Shown here one piece after another: positions 39,201 through 48,560 of a stretch of 64,000 nucleotides of DNA; position 1 is the first letter of the stretch, and every line of letters starts with the position of its first letter. The translations under genes and the position numbers were made by a program. The DNA lies in the NCBI RefSeq assembly GCF_905475395.1, contig NC_058341.1, positions 34,921,501-34,985,500 on the forward strand, in the 5' to 3' direction. The notes beneath the pieces were generated by a model that worked only from the letters and a program-made list of their open reading frames with translations, did not search any database and was not told the DNA's origin. Origin of the DNA: Chrysoperla carnea. Its lineage: Eukaryota > Arthropoda > Insecta > Neuroptera > Chrysopidae.

Positions 39201-39928
39201 ATTGTATTTGTTATTGTAAACATAAATGATCCATTGGCACATGTTATCATTTCCATCCGTGTACTAAAAAGTGTTTGTAGATAAACTATAAAGTATTTCC
39301 AGCTTGGTATTTGTAGTTCCTATGCTTGAACTACGGTAAAACCCACTTTTCGACAGAATTTAACGAATTTTTTTTCACGGGCTTAGAATATGGCTTACTA
39401 TTTAATCCCAGTTTCAGAAACTTTGACCGTTTAAAACACGAGATTAATTCCTTAGTTCCCAATTTTAAACAATTTAGCAGGCAGTGAAAAAAATTGGCCA
39501 AATCTGTCGACAAGTGCTTTCCTACTGGAAATAACCTAAATCCGAAGTGCACTTCATTACAATAAAAAAGATTTTAATGCAAAAAGTTATTAAGCAATTC
39601 AATAAAATTTTAGAATATTCTATTTTTGTTTTGCGATTCCATATTCTTTTAAGATACCTTTGAATAATCACTACTTATTGAGCTAAATATACCGCATTTT
39701 CTTCGAGTCCGTCTTTCAGCTAGTGTTTTCAAACTTGCATATTAGAAGTGTATAGTTTAATTACAGAATTAGTGCAGATTAATTTCAACTTTTCATGATC
39801 CCATAAATACATAATTTAAAATTGAATATTTTTCTAATAATTTATTTAATTAAACTTATTTTTCAGCCTGGGAAGACATTGTAAATCAACAAAATGGTGG
39901 CAAGGTACAATATTACAGTGGACAATGA
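9227..39928 (+). CDS. Unrecognised large disordered protein, conserved-looking ends (five exons)
   Basis: My splice model is 9227-9364, 30632-30739, 35196-36101, 36592-38692 and 39867-39928 (TGA), with consistent phases and GT-AG sites, giving 1104 aa. ATG 9227 is the first in a long open stretch (MVPSPEQHNEPKAPDK). Exons 2-3 encode a compact, probably helical segment: VSALDDGQLRDLLEEAVSYK, then KCPKDRLGKSPLFMELLQRA. Exon 3 and especially exon 4 are rich in Asn, Ser, Thr, Lys and Asp with poly-Asn and poly-Ser runs, so they are probably disordered. Ordered-looking islands are ITKPELFKGFCGDKDVDSLV, SYADIAKMA, three aromatic-Pro motifs (EKWPTV, NFPDLI, QYPALE) and the C-terminus TARFVAPTKLE ... 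VTFVGLGAWEDIV ... GGKVQYYSGQ. An AATAAA lies 19 bases past the stop (39947). I do not recognise the family and assign no function. An exon missed in the 21-kb first intron is possible. Confidence 0.82.
11225..11443. mobile_element. hAT-like miniature element
   Basis: The terminal inverted repeats are about 24 bp: acactattgcaggaatggc at the left and its near-complement gccatccctgcaatagtgt at the right. The inner CAGGRATGGC start resembles hAT-superfamily termini. The interior is short and non-coding. The outer bases (acactattg / caatagtgt) are inverted, not direct, copies, so no 8-bp target duplication can be read. The right end shares the string aatagtgt with the next element. Confidence 0.6.
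11436..11687. mobile_element. MITE family E, copy 1 (TA-flanked, ~45-bp TIRs)
   Basis: The left end, gtgtatatgtcaccgtaata, is mirrored by the right end on the other strand (gtgtatatgtcaacgtaata). Similarity continues about 45 bp inwards through gtcagattrtaarc. TA lies at both outer boundaries, as expected for a Tc1/mariner-type insertion. A diverged second copy lies at 17567-17788 in the opposite orientation, with matching interior (caaaaaaccacc, gttgagttagcg). The open frame 11506-11709 across it is not a gene. Confidence 0.75.
12784..13135. mobile_element. Long fold-back element (arms ~160 bp)
   Basis: The left arm (from ttaaaaaatataattaaaaa) and the right arm (RC of 12985-13135) match over most of their length, including caacgcaaccatcgtcagta, atataacacatyacaaacat and taccaacaaattaca. 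The centre is a small hairpin, taccaacaaattaca / tgtaatttgttggta, about 12940-12985. The left arm contains a ~20-bp insertion (aattaaaaacaaatttgt) absent from the right arm. It is non-coding and a transcript would form a long hairpin. Confidence 0.8.
14290..14640 (-). pseudogene. Decayed non-LTR retrotransposon reverse transcriptase fragment
   Basis: The minus strand encodes KSPGLDGIIPAEVQVTS, the classical K-[SA]-PG-x-DGI block of non-LTR (R1/jockey-like) reverse transcriptases. After the stop codon at the end of TSDRMTP it continues with IIYKTCVDLTHIPK. After a frame change it reads WGPTKVVFIPGNVSH, corresponding to the usual W..TKVVFIPKPGK block. Stops and frame changes show it is dead. 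Flanks on both sides (to about 14900) may belong to the same insertion but carry no motif I can name. Confidence 0.75.
17567..17788. mobile_element. MITE family E, copy 2
   Basis: Reverse-complement relative of the 11436-11687 element. It ends with tacggtgacatatatac and begins gtatttgtcaacgctagatt. The interior shares the aaaaaccac, ccagaccaactta and gttgagttagcgctagttg strings with copy 1. TIRs are more eroded than in copy 1, so it is probably the older insertion. Confidence 0.7.
18180..18700 (+). repeat. Interspersed repeat, parts shared with 29570-29752 and 33325-33440
   Basis: Two separate matches support this. At 18325-18370, a tttatcaaattccatgat segment reappears near 33383-33402 with its flanks. 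At 18595-18695, cgaaatttattgtttttaac followed by acgggttac, gagcggaattcc and gctagtag reappears at 29668-29752 in the same order. This looks like the tail of an interspersed element. No coding region was seen and the superfamily is not determined. Confidence 0.6.
19381..19978. mobile_element. Inverted-repeat element with accgactt-type ends
   Basis: It starts gaccgacttcaaaaaag and ends aagctggt (near-complement of accgactt). The inner arms, 19706-19820 and 19855-19978, are long inverted repeats. Their tips include a perfect 19-bp match: ggagtcggtgtcagccaag (19802) against cttggctgacaccgactcc (19855). The 5' part has text common in insect repeats (gtgaaccgattttgatgatt, gtgcttcccgtgtggtccca). 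It is non-coding, a fold-back transposon or a composite of two nested copies. Confidence 0.75.
21160..21660. repeat. Interspersed repeat tail (family C)
   Basis: It holds phrases typical of a widespread insect element tail: ccgctttgctgggcaacatc, caaaatccgttgcgtagttt, and agagaaagcgactttgtttt followed by atactatgta at its end. Only one copy is seen in the window, so the call rests on my familiarity with the pattern. The minus-strand open frame 20756-21232 (158 codons) runs into it and is probably chance. Confidence 0.5.
22138..23065. repeat. Cluster of three family A repeat copies in both orientations
   Basis: Copies are at 22138-22330 (-), 22560-22745 (-) and 22880-23065 (+). The last two form a large imperfect inverted repeat: 22880-23065 carries ccttataaatttggccgcta, ctaaacggatggacca, tttgaaaggtaatttaatgg and gggttccgtaccc, and the reverse complement of 22560-22745 carries the same landmarks. 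Between and around them is AT-rich sequence without genes. Confidence 0.75.
24645..24806. mobile_element. Small inverted-repeat element
   Basis: The core arms, caaatcaataatttccttg (left, to 24707) and caaggaaattattgattg (right, from 24751), are near-perfect complements. Weaker complementarity extends outward through acaaaaaa / ttttttgt to about 24645 and 24806. The loop is 43 bases and no coding sequence is present. Confidence 0.75.
25667..25781. mobile_element. MITE with ~41-bp inverted arms
   Basis: Left arm 25667-25707 (ctttttcctctgaagattaa ... gatccgctagatggcaa) is complementary to 25740-25781 with a few mismatches. The loop is G-rich (gggaggggggctgtgta). The flank at 25524-25548 (ctctgaagattaaaaaggct) repeats the left arm start, suggesting a second truncated copy. 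A loop-like string (gatgggggctgtgta) also occurs near 53056 without arms. Confidence 0.75.
28960..29240. repeat. Family A repeat copy with internal inverted symmetry
   Basis: It carries cgtaactccttaatggttgg, gggttccgttccc and tagctaagaacactctcgat. The first half (aatttgatcgatagt) and second half (actctcgatcaaatt) are complementary, as are ttttagggttccg and gcagaaccctaaa. The copy is therefore two family A pieces arranged head to head. Confidence 0.65.
29570..29752 (+). repeat. Interspersed repeat copy related to 18595-18695
   Basis: It contains cttcgaaatttgttgtttgt, gccacgggttac, ggagcggaattccgtac and gctagtag in the same order as 18595-18695. No coding capacity. Confidence 0.65.
30740..35195 (+). 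other. Second intron of the 9227 gene
   Basis: Bounded by gtatgt and gttttag. It holds the 123-bp tandem duplication (31956-32198), a repeat piece at 33325-33440 shared with 18325-18370, and an eroded inverted repeat near 33690-33820 (caggcacccagca against tgctggctgcctg). Otherwise it is AT-rich with nothing recognised. The overlapping short frames at 31145-31406 are not supported as exons. Confidence 0.65.
31956..32198. repeat. Recent 123-bp tandem duplication
   Basis: Unit 1 is 31956-32078 and unit 2 is 32079-32198. The only difference seen in the shared part is one base (cagtattgctcctg versus cagtgttgctcctg). Each unit contains ttgctcccacacgtatttgc and agattccaagaaaacgtgtg. Near-identity implies recent duplication, or a collapsed or expanded assembly repeat. 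Confidence 0.9.
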
Positions 39929-40342
39929 TCAAACCAATACTTCCGTAATAAAATATAATTAGCGACACTTTAGTTAAAAAAAACGCTGATAAAATAATAT
40001 TAATAAAAATAGACTAAAAAAAAGTTAAATATAAAAAAAAACACTGTTCATTTATATAAATAAGATATCATCTAATAAAAAACTATGTTTAATGTCATGT
40101 AAAAAAAAATGTTTTTGATGATAATCGATCAAGATATATTTTTGTTGTAATTAAAATATTGTTTTGTGAAATTTTATTATTTATTATTTTGTTGCAAAAA
40201 CACAAATTTCAAAAAAAAAACTATGAAAGAATTACAGAGGAGTGTTCAAATTAAATTTCTATGTTGTTTTCACTAACTACAGATAATTATCATTTTTCTT
40301 CTCATAATATTTTCTTTTTCCGTAAGTTATTTTTCATTATCT

Positions 40343-40344
<2 letters not shown>

Positions 40345-40396
<52 letters not shown>
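40345..40396. repeat. (CA)26 dinucleotide microsatellite
   Basis: Uninterrupted CA repeat of 52 bases, preceded by ctct. It is probably polymorphic in length. Confidence 0.97.
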
Positions 40397-40398
<2 letters not shown>

Positions 40399-42435
40399 AG
40401 AGTTTGAAGTGCCTGTTTCTTAAATTTATTAATCAATTTTCTTGGAAAATTATTTGTAGGAGGACGAATTGTTTATACTCTACGAAGTTGGATCAAATAT
40501 AAATTAGATTTTTGCAATAATAAGATAATTTTTCCCAAAATCTATCATAATAATAGAAGAGGGTTGTATTATAAACCAATTCAGCACAAAATTTTACAAC
40601 ATATCTTCTACAGCTTCTGATACTTTTTTTGAGAAGACTACAATTTTTTTTTATAAAATTAAAACCGTTTTTGTTTGAGATATTTGTATTCTCTTCGTCT
40701 TCTTACTTTTATAGAAACCATATAATTTTTTATTGACATGAGCTTTTTAGAATTAACTCCATTACTAAAATAGAACATCTCTATTTGGTAATGAATTCTG
40801 CATCTTTCGAAAGCATTCTAAGTCTTGGATATTTTTTGTTCAGTTTTGTAATAGTATATATTTTCTTTAGTTATATTGGATGTAAGTGAAAGTTTTTAAA
40901 TGATTTCGAATCTATTTCTTCTTAATAGAATTGTTAATCGCTTGTGGACCAGATAATAAATTTTCATTTAATATTTCTTGAAGGCTTCTGAAACGGATTT
41001 TGTTGTTTTTATCAAATATCAGAATAATCCGACTTTCACTTTCTACTTCTTCGTACCAGTTATTTCTCCCGAACGACAAAAATTCGGATATTTTAAATAT
41101 AAATTGTTGCTCAAACTGAAGAAATGTGTAATAACCAGGTCATTTTTGACAATTTAAATGTACATTGTACAAAACATACTAACATTCACGGTGCCAAAAG
41201 TAATTGATTTCCCAATTGCAATAATTCTTATAGAAAATCTATAATTCCACCGTTTATTTACCTTATAACGCTTAAAAATGCTTTATATAAATTCCATAAA
41301 AAATCTAGTTTATTTTTTATTTATCTTCGTAAATTTATGATTCGTTTTGAAGCATTTGAAATTTTTTTTACTTAAATATATCAAATTTAATCAATTTTGT
41401 TACTACTTATTACATAAACAAACTGCCAATTATTTTCGTATGTCTATTTTACTTTTAACTAGCGTGCAACAAATAAATGACACAGTTTAGAAAACTGGTG
41501 AGTGCCTAAAGTTATTTTTTTTCGTTTAATATTAAACACAGATTTGAACACTCTTCAAAAAAGATATATTCGTAAGACATTATATCTTTTGTAAATATAA
41601 GATCTTGCAACTGAATTAAATTGTTATCAATTATAATAGTTAAAAAAATTAATAGTGTTAATTATTCAAATAAGTTATTTAAAAAAAAGTTTTTATGTTG
41701 CATTTTGATCGTAACTTAACTTCTTCATACAAAACGAAAAAATAACATATTTGTGCATTAAATTAAAAAGAAATATATATTTAAAACAAAAAACACTTAA
41801 GTGCTTTCAGACAATAAAAATGTGTTATATAAATAAGTGATTAAAGTGTGAAACATTTAAGAAAAGCAGACGGCAAAACATGCAACGGCTGTTTAAATAT
41901 TAAATTAATTAAACCTAAATTAATGTTTAATTTAAAAAATAAACTGCTGAGCTACATATATGTACTAATTACTACTCACACCACAACAAGAAAAAAAACG
42001 AAAAATAATTATAACTGCTACAGTATATAAAAATAAATAATGCTTTAATCTCTTCATAAAAATAATAAAAAATGAACAAAAAATAAAAAAATTATTTTGT
42101 TTATATAATAATATTATATTATATAATATATATAATACAACAAAAAAAAAAAAAAATTAAAAATATAAGAATGTGAAAATTCTCTGAAAATAGTATAAAA
42201 CATGTATTATATTATTGAAAATGTAGTTTTTTAAAGTAAAAACAACATTACAAGAATTTATTTATTTCAAACATTTGAAATGTGTAAGGGTTTAAATCAA
42301 TAATTTTTGTTGAATTATTTGATTAGTTTATTTAAAACGTAAAATTAATATAATATTTGTTGATAAGTAGGAGTGCTGGTTAAAGTAAGGCATATTTGAC
42401 AAAACACAAGTTCAATTTTTATTATTATTTTTACT

Positions 42436-42549
42436 AATGCGGGATAAGCACTATTTTAGTGCACGCTGTTCTGTTCGAAAAAATACCCAATTGCCCAGAT
42501 CACTTGGAAACAGCAGAAATAACGGAATTTATTATTCTTATCCCGCATT
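42436..42549. mobile_element. Candidate 114-bp MITE with 13-bp perfect TIRs
   Basis: aatgcgggataag at the left end is exactly complementary to cttatcccgcatt at the right end, 114 bp overall. The interior is non-coding. No clear target duplication could be read, so the call rests on the TIR alone. Confidence 0.5.
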
Positions 42550-45500
42550 CGGAAAAAAAGTATGAATAATTTGTAAAGTTATCTACTGTCCATCTGAGAA
42601 CTAACTCTTTCGTGGACAATAAATACTTAATCGCAATTGTTGCCCAATATATTATTATAATACTTAAAAGAGCATAGAATTTTATTCGCTGTAGAAGTGA
42701 ACCTGTTTTTTATTAAGGCAAATATATAACTAAAACCACCATGTTAAATTTTTTAACTCTGTTATTTCCGAAACCAACTCGTTTTATTTTGTTAAAACAA
42801 ATGTTATAAAAAAATAAACATCATAACTTTTAATGAAAAAACGCTTATTTTATACTTTAATTTCTGAAATTCATTTAAAACTATCTGAAAAGGCTTCTTT
42901 TTGAGGTGCTTGATCCAACGTGAAACCTTAATATTTATAAACTTTGTGCTAGTTTAAGGATTATAATCAAATTTATTGATTTTTTTTTAATAAATTGAAC
43001 TTAAACTTTATCACGAAGATTACTTTGATTAGCTCTCGGATCAAATATTCTGAGCTATTTTTAGCTTTAAAATTCGATTTGGACGATATTTGACTGAACT
43101 ATTTATAATAACTATAAATTGTTAAAGTAATTCAATAGGCTTATTGCACTAATCTTAAAATCTAAAAGAAGGAAATTGAGGTTTTTTTATACCGTATGCT
43201 AAATAATAATGCTGTGCCGAACGTGACATGGGGGGAGGGGAAATGAAAATGTCAATCTTGATCTTTACATTTGCATTCAATTTCTGATTCTGACGTTTTA
43301 GCATTTACAAAGCTAAATTGATTTTAAAAAGAGAATAAAGGTCAGAGCCAAATTCGTTAGAATTCACTTTTTTCCTCGACGAGGTTAGTTGGAAAAACTT
43401 AACAAGTTAAAATTCTCCTTTTAACAAGTTAATATTGTTCAAATTTAACAAATTTGCTTTTAGTCACGCAATATTTTTGCAATTGGCCTCTAAACTACTA
43501 GACAATTTTTTTCAAGTAAACTAATCAATCCACCGACTTATTTACGTAAAAAACGTTTTTTTTTTTTTTTTTTTAATCTTAAATATTTGATTTCAATAAA
43601 ATTTTGTAATGTGCAACATTTACACGTTTAAAAGAAAACTGCATAATTTTTTTTTTATAGTTTTAAAAAGATAATTGTTTATATTTTGTTAATTATTTTT
43701 AGTGAATCGAAATACGAATGGTAAAAAAAAACAAATTTTATGTTGTTAAATATCCCGACGACTAATATGAATATCTAATTTTCCTAAAAATAAATACATT
43801 TTTAATACTATTTTTCAATTTGTATGTTGTTGGTGTATTTAAGGTGTGAATGTTCCAAAAAAGTAAAAAATAAAAATAATATAAAATAATTTTCATTTTG
43901 GGAATTATTTTCGTGTATTAGAGATTTTTTTTTAAATGATTGTATCCACGAGCTTTGTAATAATTACTGTATTTCATACAATTTGAATATGTTTATTTTG
44001 AAATAATAACTTTATCCAAATTATATGTGCGCGTGTTACGCACATTTTAACGTTTGAAGTCATGTAACGTAAAATAAAAAAAAATGTGCTTATATATTCG
44101 GACGTATATCATCAATTCATTAGAAGCGTATTTAATTTTTTTAAATCATAACAAGAATTTCTTTTTTAAGTATTTATTCTTTCACGCTACATAGTTTTTG
44201 GTACAAAAACTTATTTTAGCAAATTTTGTTCTTATAAAATTATTGAAGGCTGAGTTACAATCGATTATCATAAATAGTTAACATTAATCAATGATTTTAT
44301 TGAAAACTTTACGAGTTAATCTCAATAATCTGACAACATTGTAAAAAATTATCTTAATAGCAAGAAAACTGGACTTTTTTTTAAAAATATTTATAGATTA
44401 TTTTGTCTGAGCTTGAAATTTTGTGTGGCAGTAAATATTTGCGAACCAACATTTTTTATATGGATTCAATTACAGCTCTATAATTTATCAAAAAGTATGA
44501 TATTCGCTTTAAATATATATAAAGTTGAACTAAAGCTCTTTTTATTCTAAAACGATCTCCCAGAATCCATTTTATAATTAAATGGTCACACTTCCAATCT
44601 TTTTGACGCTCTTGTGGTTGCTAATAAGCCGTATAACGCCGTGTCATAATTAGAATGTCAAATTATTTAGATTATCTTGTAATATCGTTTTTTACTGTCT
44701 TCATTTTTTAATACTTTTTTTTATTAAGAAAAAAGAAGTCTATAAACTCAAGCACTCACTATAAAAATAACTTGTTTTCATAGATTACTAAAATAATTTT
44801 GGATTAAATAATAATAATTTTCGACCTTTTCTTAATGAAAAATAATTTTTATAATTTTTTAAAAATAAATACATTCGACAACAAAAATGCTCTGATCATT
44901 AACAGTTTAAGTGAATGAAATTCACCTAATTAACAAAAGTGATCTGACTGATTATCGATTTTCTTCAAAAATTTTTTAATTTGAAGTAAAACATTATTCA
45001 ATTTTAACCAACGAAAAAAGTTTGAATTTAAAAAATGGTAATGATTTGATTTTTTTTTTTTTTGCAAAATTACATATTTATAGACTGTTTTCCCATTTTG
45101 GTAATCTATAAAATTATGAATCTTTTTATTCTACATTCTTTCTTTTTTCTTAAATAATTGTAAAATAATTCAAATTGTAATGAAATATTTTTGTATTCGA
45201 AAAAAGAATAAAACATAAAACGAAAGTTATATTAAATTTCTTAAAATATTGTATGAAACCAAATAAAAATTATTAAAAAAAATAAAATAAAAAAGAGATT
45301 TAGATGGGTCCAGAGCTAGTAGACAAATTACGTTAATTGCTGTAAATATTACCTTATAAATATAATGAAATAAATATAACTTTCATAATAAATTTAAAAT
45401 TAATATTTTTGTCTTAAGTATTTCTTAAAAATATTCATTTTGTTAAATCAAATAATTGTTGTCAAAAAATTTGTTTTAGATAGATATAAAAAGAAAATTT

Positions 45501-48500
45501 ACTGTTTTTTTTTTTGTTTTTAAAAATCATTAGTTTTAATTATTATCTAATTAAAACAAATTATTAAATTTAGTCAATAAAGTAAACGAGACAAAGATAT
45601 TATTTAATAAGTAAAAATAAAATAAATATAGATAAAATATACTTAAAGAAAATAAATAAAAAACAATATACTACAGAACAGAGTTATTTTCCCCTTAAGA
45701 TATTAAACTGTCGATAAAATTCTAGAAATGTGAAATAATTTGAAAATACCGAGGCTACGACAAAAATTATTATTTTTATGAACCTAATTCAAACAAAACT
45801 CGATAAATATCATAACGTAAATCATAAATATTTCGCGTATTTGAATAATATGGATAATAAATGACGCCATCTTCAACATCCCTTCCCCCAATAATATATT
45901 AAATATCCACTCAAAAAAAAAATGCGACTCAATCAGAGTCTTCCCGGATCGATATCGATATTGCAAAATGTAAATTCTCGTCAAATAATGGTGTATTTTT
46001 GATATTTAACAAAATATTACTATGTTAAATTTTTTGTTCAAATAATTTTATTTAAATCCTCTTTTATTTTTTAATGATTCAAAATTATATTTCTTGTCAA
46101 GGTGCCCTTTAAATTCATTTAATGAAAATATACTGCTTTAAATGTCTCGTTATATATTTTGAAAAATTTAATAATACCAATCTGCTTGACTAGGATCATG
46201 CAAGGACTCTTGATGCAATGAACAAAAGGAAAATCAGCTTTCTGTATTAAATACGTAGGTTGTGTGGGATCAAGAACTTATATACAGCTAACCTTATAAT
46301 CCAAAGGTATGCTGCTTAAAAAGAAAATTATTACAGAAAATCGAACTGCTGAAAAATGAAAGGAAATTCAGCACCTACTAGGTATTGATCTTATATTAAA
46401 ATTTTATAGGCGAATAAAATTAGTTTATTTCAAGTATGTGGCCAAATTCTCTAAAAGTAAGCGTCTTATCAAGCATTTAAATTATTACGAAAAAAAAAAC
46501 ATATAATTATTTGTAAAGTTTTAGATTTTTCTAAATTTTGCTTACTTTTTGAATATTCAAAAATCTAAAAAATAATATAAGTTTTTGTAGACTAATAATA
46601 ATAATAAAACATAAAATATGTACTGTAGATAGGTCTCCAGCACCTAGATCAAGGGGTGCTCTATGTCTTCCTTGAGAACCACCTGTTACCCGAAGGCGTG
46701 GTGCCTCTTGGTGAGCGATGCTATTTTAAGCAGAAGAAACTATAGGATTATGTCGAGGCCAAATGACAAGTATTTCTATTAATACAAGAAAAAGTCGAAT
46801 CCGAAACTAATTTATCGCCAATATGTTATTATTATTTAGCATATCATTTTTGGGAATACAAATAAAATAATGATTGATCCTATCCAAAGTTAATTTTTAA
46901 GACAATCATGAAAAAATATTTATTTCATTTTTAAATTTTAATAGATTGAGTTAAAATTCCCACCGGTGGCCATTTTTAGTTTACTCACTGGGACTGCGTG
47001 GTCAACGAGTGGACACTTTAATAAGGTTTTATGTTGCTACCCAATTGATCGATTTTACATATCAAAATAGTAAAATCAAGCCTGGGCTCAACGTATAAAA
47101 AAATTCCCCGACAAAATTTTTTATAATAGCCAATTATAACATTTCTTGACGAAAAATGAATTTTATCGATAATTTAAAATAAGGCTTTTTGCGAGTATAA
47201 TTGCTAAGTCAGAAATAAAAAAACATAAGAAAAAAATCAAATTGATAAAAATAATAAATTAAAACAAAAAAATTATATTATAAATAGATATTAATAATTA
47301 TTGCTTTCAAATATTTATAAACAAAGAGAAAAAAATATGGCAATTGAAATACGTTTGTTTTCTTTTATTTTGATTCACACAATTTTCATTTGTTAATAAA
47401 TAATAATTATATTAAAAAATAATGAATTAATTTTATTGAATTTTGTTATTTTTGCATTAGTTAAAAAAATTAATATTTTTTTGTGTTCTTTTTTAATTCT
47501 TACTTTTTTTTATTAAAAACTGGAAAAGTAATAAATATTATTAATCTGCTTTTGATTTTTAGAATATGATTTCAGGATTATCTTAATTTTGTATATAGGC
47601 TCTAGGACCGGCGTATTATTTGCAAGTAATTTCGAACCTAACAAAATCATCTCAAACCTTCAGAATGACCGTTCTGAATGACTGTGTTAAATGAAACGCT
47701 TGATCCTAAACTTATTTTTTTATTTTTTTTTTTTTATATTGTGATCATTCCAATCTGTTTATATATTTTATTTATCTCAGTCAGTTTACATTTTGCACCT
47801 TTTAAACATACGAAACAATTTTTTTTGTTATCTTCGTATGATCCATTGTATTCATTCATATATGATCAAATTTTTCTAATTAGAAAAGCCTTTAAAAAAA
47901 TTAATACATTTTTGAGATAATTAGTTTATGAACCTTAAATATGTAAAAAAATTATACAAATTAATAAATTTAGAAAGGAAAACAATGGAATGGTCTCAAA
48001 TCTTATACAAATTTAAGTATGTAACTTCCTAGATATTTTCTGATTTGGCAATTAGTACATGAAAAATAGTTTTTTTCTGAAAAAAAAAAGTTATTTCCCA
48101 CATTAAATTTTGGTTTTAAGTTTATTTTAAAGTCTTAAGATTTAAAAGTTTATTGAATTTATGCCCATAAAATTATAATTAAAAGAATGTTACATTGACA
48201 GGGATTTTCAGTTATGATTAATCAAGAATATTCACTGACGAATCGTTTATCTAATTTGACATTTAAATAAATTTTCTGTACTTGCACAGTCTCAGACTAT
48301 TTGAGGAGTAGTGGATTGGGACGGGCTAACGCACTTAGGTTTGGCAAGGAGCCGTTATGGTCTTCTCGAAGAATCTCCACGTAACCGCAATATAATATTG
48401 CATGTTAATATTACAGTTGATATCGGCCAACTGTAGCCTTTCTGGCATCGACTATTCTAATTATTGCAACACACATGTATGGGCGAAATAAATACAAAAT

Positions 48501-48504
48501 ATTC

Positions 48505-48560
48505 AATGAGTTCTGGCCCGAAACATTGCAGGTTATGAGTTTGATCTCCGTCAACATATG
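48505..48560 (+). other. tRNA-like (SINE-type) fragment with B-box-like string
   Basis: The string ttatgagtttgatctccgtc resembles a degraded tRNA B box (GGTTCGANTCC) and is preceded by gcccgaaacattgcag. No cloverleaf is evident. It may be part of a tRNA-derived SINE. Weak call. Confidence 0.3.
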
